The notes under the pieces: generated by a model | Database searches by the model: none | Told to the model about the DNA's origin: nothing | What the model saw: only the letters and a program-made list of their open reading frames with translations | From: Fibrobacterales bacterium Fibro_02 | GTDB lineage: Bacteria; Fibrobacterota; Fibrobacteria; Fibrobacterales; Fibrobacteraceae | DNA length: 36,443 bases | Reading direction: 5' to 3' | Assembly (NCBI GenBank): GCA_001603905.1 | Contig: LVAE01000029.1 | Location: 1 to 36,443 of the forward strand | Position numbers and translations under genes: made by a program | Shown: piece after piece, positions 32,374 to 36,443 of the stretch | Layout of the letters: every line of letters starts with the position of its first letter | How positions within the stretch are numbered: the first letter of the stretch is position 1

Positions 32374-33852
32374 TTACTTTTTTCCGCCAAACTCGAAGCC
32401 AGCCTCTTCGACGGCATTCTTAAGGGCGGTTTCGTCAACATCATCGTCATCGTGCCATTGCACGCGAAGTTCCTTGCCTGCGACATCGGCTTCGGCGGAG
32501 AGGACTCCATCCAAGCGCATAGCCGCCTTTTCGACACAGGCCTTGCAATGGCTGCAGTTCATACCAAGGACACTATATGTTTCAACAACAGGTTCTTCGT
32601 GTTCATGATGATGTTCGTGGCAATGGCATTCACCTTCATGATGATGCTCGTGATATTCGCCATGTCCTTCGCATTCGCAATGGTCGTGGTCATCGCCGCA
32701 TTCGCAGCAGCAATCGTGGTCACCGCAGCCGCAATGTCCGCAGCCACAGCCCTTATGAGCAAACTTGGAATAAATGATCAGCACGGCAAACAGCCCAGCG
32801 CAGATATAATCGAATACACCCAGAGCTCCATGACCATGACATTCTGCCGAAGCATGCGGAAGCATTGAGGCAAGGAAACTGTCCATAAAGAACGTATCGA
32901 TAACAAACCCAAAGAACAGCGCTCCAAGCGCAATGGAAGTCAGGTACGCGACCAAGGTACGCTTGCCAAAAGCCTTTCCAACCACGAGCATGCTCGCAAT
33001 ACTCGTTGCAGGGCCCGCCATCAAGAGCACGAGCGCGGCACCCGGCGTAATGCCCTTTTCAACCAAAGCAAGTGCAAGAGGAATGGAACCCGTCGCGCAG
33101 GTGTACATCGGCATTGCAAGCACCAACACAACCACCATGCAAAGCAGCGGGTATTCGTGCAGGAACAGGAAGAAATCGTCCGGAACAAAGGCCGCAATCA
33201 GCGCACCCAGCAAAAGGCCAATGATGAGCCACTTGCTCACATCGCCAATCATGTTCACGAAGCCGTATTCGAGAGTTTCCCGAACCTTTTGGACAAAGGA
33301 TTTTTTCGAATGTTCATCGTGGCCCTCTTGACTGCATGAGCAATGATCGCCTTCGCAATCACAATGCTCGTGTTCATGATGAGGTTCGTGCGTTTCACCC
33401 ACAACAGCAACACCCGTTTCAGGCTCATTTTTTGTAACTACATTCGTAAACAATCCACCAAGCATCGCCGTCACGAAAGCAGCTACCGGGCGCAATATCG
33501 CAAATGGTCCACCCAGCAGAGAATACGTCGCCAAAATGGAATCCACGCCCGTCGCAGGCGTCGAAATCAAGAAACTCACGCTTGCACCCTTGCTTGCACC
33601 CTCTTTACGGAGCGCAATCGAAGTGGGAATCACACCGCAGCTGCAAATCGGGAGCGGGATGCCAAACAAAGCCGACCAAAGCACCGACTTAAAGTTCGGT
33701 TTCGAAATTTTGGGAACATAAAGATGATTCGGCACCCACACATGCAGAATGCCCGCCAGCAAAAAGCCGAGCAACAGGAACGGAGCCATCTCCGAAAACA
33801 GTGTAATGAATTGCCAAACAAACTTTTCAAGAATTTCAACAACCGCGGACAT
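32374..33852 (-). CDS. SO_0444-type Cu/Zn efflux permease with His/Cys-rich segment and HMA domain
   Basis: Predicted metal exporter of the ArsP_1/DUF318 permease superfamily, close to the SO_0444 Cu/Zn group. About ten transmembrane helices lie in two halves, with the family CxC motif LPICSCGVIPT and matching second-half motif MPMYTCATGSIPLAL. A His/Cys-rich loop (HEPHHEHEHCDCEGDHCSCS) joins the halves. Before the C-terminal HMA domain (GMNCSHCKACVEKA) lies a ~55-residue segment with about 12 Cys and 16 His. The ATG at 33852 lies one base after the ArsR stop. The 492-aa product probably exports Zn, Cu or a similar metal; the exact one is not readable. Confidence 0.85.
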   Translation of the reverse strand: MSAVVEILEKFVWQFITLFSEMAPFLLLGFLLAGILHVWVPNHLYVPKISKPNFKSVLWSALFGIPLPICSCGVIPTSIALRKEGASKGASVSFLISTPATGVDSILATYSLLGGPFAILRPVAAFVTAMLGGLFTNVVTKNEPETGVAVVGETHEPHHEHEHCDCEGDHCSCSQEGHDEHSKKSFVQKVRETLEYGFVNMIGDVSKWLIIGLLLGALIAAFVPDDFFLFLHEYPLLCMVVVLVLAMPMYTCATGSIPLALALVEKGITPGAALVLLMAGPATSIASMLVVGKAFGKRTLVAYLTSIALGALFFGFVIDTFFMDSFLASMLPHASAECHGHGALGVFDYICAGLFAVLIIYSKFAHKGCGCGHCGCGDHDCCCECGDDHDHCECEGHGEYHEHHHEGECHCHEHHHEHEEPVVETYSVLGMNCSHCKACVEKAAMRLDGVLSAEADVAGKELRVQWHDDDDVDETALKNAVEEAGFEFGGKK

Positions 33853-33853
33853 T

Positions 33854-34222
33854 TTACTTACCCTTCTTGTGCAGAATATGCGTGAGACCTGTATTGAAAA
33901 TAAGACCGATATGCTCGTCGTCAAGCGAATAGAACATCTTGCGACCTTCGCGGCGAGGCTTTACCAGGTTCGCCGTACGCAGAATGCGCAACTGATGACT
34001 GACCACCGACTGTTCCAGATTCAGTTTTTCGGCGATGTCGTTTACCGAGATCTCACCCGAAAGCATCAGATGGATAATACGGATACGAGTCGTATCGCCA
34101 AAGAACTTGAAAAACTCAGAAAGTTCGAAAAGGGTATCCAGGGCGATATCCTGTGCCGGAAGGACCTTTTCGTGGTCGTGATGAGCGCAAGTTTTATTTT
34201 TAATATATGAACAATTATTCAT
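33854..34222 (-). CDS. ArsR/SmtB-family metal sensor repressor, 122 aa
   Basis: Winged-helix repressor: DTTRIRIIHLMLSGEISVNDIAEKL, then EQSVVSHQLRILRTANLVKPRREGRKMFYSL. The C-terminal helix SLDDEHIGLIFNTGLTHILH has the D-x-H...H spacing of the alpha-5 site used by Zn/Co/Ni sensors (SmtB, CzrA). The N-terminus has Cys4, Cys12 and HHDHE, which could add ligands. The start at 34222 was chosen over 34258 because TATATA lies seven bases upstream and the operator-like dyad covers the start. It is followed one base later by the exporter gene, forming a typical sensor-exporter operon. Confidence 0.9.
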   Translation of the reverse strand: MNNCSYIKNKTCAHHDHEKVLPAQDIALDTLFELSEFFKFFGDTTRIRIIHLMLSGEISVNDIAEKLNLEQSVVSHQLRILRTANLVKPRREGRKMFYSLDDEHIGLIFNTGLTHILHKKGK

Positions 34223-34224
34223 AT
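34205..34224 (-). promoter_or_regulatory. Candidate ArsR operator over the start codon
   Basis: ATATGAA-CAATTA-TTCATAT: perfect 7-bp arms with a 6-bp centre, covering the ArsR start codon (34222). It closely resembles known SmtB/ArsR-family operators. Autoregulation is inferred. Confidence 0.75.
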
Positions 34225-34271
34225 TTTCATATATAGAAAACCAAGTTTTTTTTGTCAAGGTTGATTTTGAG

Positions 34272-34293
34272 CGAAAAAAACGGATTTTTTTCG
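34272..34293. other. A/T-rich hairpin
   Basis: CGAAAAAAA (34272-34280) and TTTTTTTCG (34285-34293) with loop CGGA. It could end transcripts in either direction. Confidence 0.35.
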
Positions 34294-34315
34294 TTCGCTT
34301 CGCTCTCGCGCAGTT

Positions 34316-34342
34316 AATCGAACCCTCTGCGAGGGTTCGATT
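34316..34342. repeat. 12-bp perfect inverted repeat containing tRNA T-arm-like sequence
   Basis: AATCGAACCCTC-TGC-GAGGGTTCGATT. Each arm matches the T-stem/T-loop of the nearby tRNA-Ser (GAGGGTTCGAATCC). On the minus strand it lies about 50 bases beyond the tRNA terminator and is followed by GCGCGAGAGCGAAGC. Confidence 0.5.
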
Positions 34343-34354
34343 CCTTTTTTCTGT

Positions 34355-34392
34355 GAAACAAAAAGGTCCCCCAAAGGGGACCTTTTTGTTTC
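34355..34392 (-). terminator. Terminator of tRNA-Ser
   Basis: GAAACAAAAAGGTCCCC pairs with GGGGACCTTTTTGTTTC in a 17-bp perfect stem (loop CAAA), directly next to the tRNA 3' end. Confidence 0.88.
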
Positions 34393-34393
34393 A

Positions 34394-34478
34394 AGGAGAG
34401 AGAGGGATTCGAACCCTCGGTCCTGTGACAGACTCCGGATTTCGAGACCGGCCCATTCGACCACTCTGGCATCTCTCC
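34394..34478 (-). tRNA. tRNA-Ser (anticodon CGA)
   Basis: Minus strand: acceptor GGAGAGA with TCTCTCC, anticodon loop CTCGAAA (CGA), long class II variable arm, T-arm GAGGGTTCGAATCCCTC. The anticodon stem CCGG/CCGG is closed at the loop by a T-T mismatch. No CCA is encoded. Length and variable arm are typical of tRNA-Ser. Confidence 0.93.
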
Positions 34479-34489
34479 GAGGTTTGCAC

Positions 34490-34518
34490 AATTTAGCAAA
34501 TATTTTCAAAGTTGTCTA
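34490..34518 (-). promoter_or_regulatory. Promoter of tRNA-Ser
   Basis: Minus strand: TAGACA (34518-34513), 17 bases, TAAATT (34495-34490), about 11 bases before the tRNA. Confidence 0.6.
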
Positions 34519-34559
34519 TATATAATAAGGGGCAAATCTTAATAAAATCTTCCAACCCT

Positions 34560-34598
34560 TTGAAATAAAGGGGCTTATTTCTACATTTGGCGCCAAAT
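34560..34598 (+). promoter_or_regulatory. Promoter of helicase leader, with 14-bp palindrome
   Basis: TTGAAA (34560-34565), 16 bases, TACATT (34582-34587). A perfect palindrome ATTTGGCGCCAAAT (34585-34598) overlaps the -10 box and expected start of transcription (~34594), a good place for an operator. Another TATAAT is at 34521-34526 but without a fitting -35. Confidence 0.5.
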
Positions 34599-34746
34599 CC
34601 AACAAAATGGATCCAAAAAACTTCAGGTTTATAAGCGCGAGTGCGCTTCGGGGCTTTTCAAGGTTCAGCCGGGACAACCGGCGCCAGAACCATTCGATAG
34701 TGCGGCATGGGCCGCAGATGAAGTTTACGGGTCCTGAAGGTGCATT
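34594..34746 (+). ncRNA. Hairpin-rich leader of DEAD-box helicase mRNA
   Basis: Predicted helices: AAGCGC/GCGCTT (34633-34648, loop GAGT); GGTTC/GAACC (34662-34666 with 34687-34691) enclosing GCCGG/CCGGC (34668-34682, loop GACAA); TGCGGC/GCCGCA (34701-34716, loop ATGG). The ribosome-binding site GAAGG (34736-34740) follows. No known riboswitch or leader family was recognised. The same stretch can be translated as a 47-aa frame. Confidence 0.5.
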
Positions 34747-34750
34747 ATGA
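34607..34750 (+). CDS. Possible 47-aa upstream frame, stop overlaps helicase start
   Basis: ATG at 34607 to TGA at 34748-34750; the TGA overlaps the helicase ATG in ATGA. The peptide begins MDPKNFRFISASALRGFSRF, is Arg-rich and ends TGPEGAL. There is no Shine-Dalgarno sequence at the ATG. The frame coincides with the leader hairpins, so it may be a coupled leader peptide or a chance opening. Confidence 0.25.
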   Translation: MDPKNFRFISASALRGFSRFSRDNRRQNHSIVRHGPQMKFTGPEGAL

Positions 34751-36443
34751 CGAAGAATACTGAAGAACGTATTCCTGAAGAAGCTATTGACCCAAAATCC
34801 AAGATTGCCCGCGAAGCAGACGCATTTTTGAGCGCCATCGCAGGCGGCGCAGACGAAGACGAGGCTGACGAAGCCGCATTCCTCACCCTGAACCCCAACG
34901 GCGTGATCGTTGACGAAGAAGGCGACGTGCTCAAGAAGGGGCCCCAATCCGCAATCGAAGTCGGAACAAAGGTCGAATTCGAAGAAGGCGAAGCCGAACA
35001 GCCCGAAGAAGACGAAAGCGCTGAAGAATATGCAGAATCTAAAAAAAGCTGCGCAGAGGATTCAGAAGCTACAATGGATTCCCTCCCCCGAACTGAATTC
35101 GGGGTCGAGAATGACTGCATTGCAGAAAACGAAGAAGAACCAGCAGAAGAAGCCGATTCTGACGAAGAACTGGCCGAAGATGCGGAACCCGCCGACGAAG
35201 CTTTGGTGACTTTCGAAGACCTCGGACTTGCAGACGAAGTTCTTGAAGCCATCAAGGCTTTGAACTATGAGACACCCTCCCCTATCCAGGCAAAGGCGAT
35301 TCCCGCCCTGTTGCAGGGAGCAAACCTGCTCGGCACCGCCCAGACCGGTACCGGCAAGACCGCCGCATTCTCGCTTCCGCTCCTTTCGAGGCTTGACTTC
35401 AATGGCCATGAGACCTCGATGCTCGTGCTCACGCCGACACGCGAACTCGCTATCCAGGTGGCCGAAGCAATTCAGCAATACGCCGCCAAGATGCCGAAGG
35501 TGCATGTAGTTCCCGTTTACGGTGGACAGGACATTGCCGTACAGTTGCGTGCCCTCAAGCGCCAGGCAAACATCGTGGTTGCCACTCCGGGCCGCCTGAT
35601 TGACCATATTAAGCGCGGCTCCATCGTGCTTTCGGGCGTGAAAGCGATCGTCCTCGACGAAGCCGACGAAATGCTCGACATGGGATTCATGGAAGATGTG
35701 GAAACCATCCTCAAGGAAATTCCTGCAAGCGCCCAGCGCGCCCTCTTTAGCGCCACCATGCCTAAAGAAGTCAAGAAGATTATCGAACAGCACCTGGGCG
35801 AATACGAAGAAGCCTGCATCGAAGGCAAGACGACGACCGTCGAAAACATCCGCCAACGTTACTTGCTCGTAAAGAACGAGCACAAGATTGAAGCGCTCGC
35901 CCGCGTGCTCGAAGGCGAAGACTTTGACGGCGTGCTGATTTTCGTGCGCACCAAGCAGAACACCACCGAAGTCGCCGAAAAGCTGGAAAGCCGCGGATTC
36001 AATGTGGCTCCGCTCAACGGTGACCTTGCCCAATCCATGCGCGAACGCACCATCAACCGACTCAAGATGGGCAAGCTCGATATCGTTGTCGCGACCGACG
36101 TGGCCGCCCGCGGAATCGACGTGGACCGCATTACGCACGTGGTGAACTACGACATTCCCTTCGACACCGAATCTTATGTGCACCGCATCGGCCGTACAGG
36201 CCGCGCAGGCCGCAGCGGAAACGCCATCCTCTTTATCACTCCGCGTGAAAAGAAGATGCTGAAAATTATCGAAAAGGCAACCCGCCAGCCGATCGAAACG
36301 ATGGAATTGCCGACGGCAGAAGTCATCAGCGCGAAGCGCGTCGCCGCCTTCAAGGATAAAATCAAGAGCGTTATTACCACTGGCGAACTCGACAAGTTCA
36401 AGGAACTCGTCCAATCGATGGTAGACGAAAGTCAAAACGCAGA
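34747..36443 (+). CDS. DEAD-box RNA helicase, 3' truncated by window
   Basis: ATP-dependent RNA helicase; the reading frame is open to the window edge. Residues 1-155 are a strongly acidic extension (runs of Glu/Asp), absent from typical DEAD-box proteins. The core has the Q motif (FEDLGLADEVLEAIKALNYETPSPIQ), Walker A AQTGTGKT, PTRELAIQ, GG, TPGRLIDH, VLDEADEML, SAT, then in domain 2 IFVRTKQNT, DVAARGID and HRIGRTGRAGR. All key residues are intact. AAGG lies six bases before the ATG. A palindromic repeat unit (35075-35115) lies in-frame in the acidic extension. A regulatory leader precedes the gene. The exact subgroup (DeaD/CsdA or RhlE-like) is open because the C-terminus is missing. Confidence 0.95.
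   Translation, partial: MTKNTEERIPEEAIDPKSKIAREADAFLSAIAGGADEDEADEAAFLTLNPNGVIVDEEGDVLKKGPQSAIEVGTKVEFEEGEAEQPEEDESAEEYAESKKSCAEDSEATMDSLPRTEFGVENDCIAENEEEPAEEADSDEELAEDAEPADEALVTFEDLGLADEVLEAIKALNYETPSPIQAKAIPALLQGANLLGTAQTGTGKTAAFSLPLLSRLDFNGHETSMLVLTPTRELAIQVAEAIQQYAAKMPKVHVVPVYGGQDIAVQLRALKRQANIVVATPGRLIDHIKRGSIVLSGVKAIVLDEADEMLDMGFMEDVETILKEIPASAQRALFSATMPKEVKKIIEQHLGEYEEACIEGKTTTVENIRQRYLLVKNEHKIEALARVLEGEDFDGVLIFVRTKQNTTEVAEKLESRGFNVAPLNGDLAQSMRERTINRLKMGKLDIVVATDVAARGIDVDRITHVVNYDIPFDTESYVHRIGRTGRAGRSGNAILFITPREKKMLKIIEKATRQPIETMELPTAEVISAKRVAAFKDKIKSVITTGELDKFKELVQSMVDESQNA
35075..35115. repeat. Intergenic-type palindromic repeat inside the helicase gene
   Basis: TGGATTCC at the left edge, palindrome CCCCGAA-CTGAA-TTCGGGG (35086-35104) in the middle, GAATGAC at the right edge. 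The edges match the intergenic repeat at 17385-17417. It is read in-frame as MDSLPRTEFGVENDC, interrupting the Glu-rich extension with a different composition. No frameshift results. Confidence 0.6.

Noticed and set aside
34255..34509. Open frame of 84 codons over tRNA-Ser and its downstream hairpins
   Set aside because: It translates the tRNA and terminator sequence, giving an apparent peptide (e.g. ESNPRRGFD) often seen as a false gene next to tRNAs.
34607..34750. Confident call of a 47-aa leader peptide before the helicase
   Set aside because: The ATGA overlap is suggestive, but there is no ribosome-binding site and the same bases form stable hairpins. It is kept only as a low-confidence feature.
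35062..36435. Long open frame (457 codons) on the minus strand at the window end
   Set aside because: It is antisense to the DEAD-box helicase, whose frame carries every helicase motif. The His/Phe/Val-rich shadow has no recognisable domain.
1..36443. CRISPR array
   Set aside because: No set of regularly spaced direct repeats was seen. The repeated serine codons in lipoproteins and the lyase linker are coding low-complexity sequence.

Overview
The window is a piece of a Fibrobacter chromosome (F. succinogenes or a close relative). Signs of this are a lipoprotein with two FISUMP domains (the 'Fibrobacter succinogenes major paralogous domain'), a TIGR02147-family protein, many secreted proteins and lipoproteins with poly-serine linkers, a pectate lyase with a type IX-like C-terminal sorting domain, and a mix of GC-rich coding sequence with very AT-rich promoter regions. 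No phage, plasmid, insertion sequence or CRISPR array is visible. Most of the window is core genome, with accessory surface and secreted functions between.

Layout. 1-2.6 kb: 3' part of valS, then a 55-codon small protein. 2.9-5.7 kb: a secreted protein of unknown function convergent with a multidomain family-1 pectate lyase. 5.9-8.3 kb: ettA (translational ABC-F factor) followed after one base by an ABC-2 permease. 8.4-12.3 kb: a TIGR02147 putative regulator with two Ser-rich lipoproteins behind it, divergent from an Omp85-like outer-membrane protein across a perfect 8+3+8 dyad. 12.3-14.5 kb: membrane-anchored CbxX/SpoVK-type AAA+ ATPase, TM2 protein, rdgB. 14.6-17.2 kb: DUF3078-like protein, a small envelope barrel candidate, a lipoprotein. 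17.5-20.9 kb: argG, mtgA and a CHC2/Toprim primase-like gene. 20.9-23.5 kb: murB, vanZ-like, rlmI-like. 23.5-25.5 kb: infC-rpmI-rplT with a degenerate second copy of the rplT 3' end, then tRNA-Gly. 25.5-32.3 kb: FISUMP lipoprotein, m5U-type RNA methyltransferase, MFS transporter, diguanylate cyclase, Nudix hydrolase, TrmO. 32.4-34.2 kb: an ArsR sensor plus an SO_0444-type metal exporter with a very Cys/His-rich segment. 34.4-36.4 kb: tRNA-Ser, then a DEAD-box RNA helicase, cut by the window end, behind a hairpin-rich leader.

The strongest candidate for something undescribed is a family of structured elements. Two full copies (14583-14679 and 17428-17523) abut the stop codons of a DUF3078-like gene and argG. 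They share four nested helices in which eight base pairs differ by compensatory double changes, while the single-stranded positions are nearly identical. Three shorter relatives (23773-23816, 23872-23914, 23966-24009) keep the flanks and a fully rewritten hairpin. Other signals are palindromic repeats sitting in-frame inside protein genes, the structured helicase leader, the dyad by the TIGR02147 cluster, and a recurring layout in which a TATATT-like -10 box lies only 5-10 nt before the ATG of about a dozen genes lacking a Shine-Dalgarno sequence, which suggests widespread leaderless transcription.

All family assignments come from reading motifs by eye; no database search or folding program was run.
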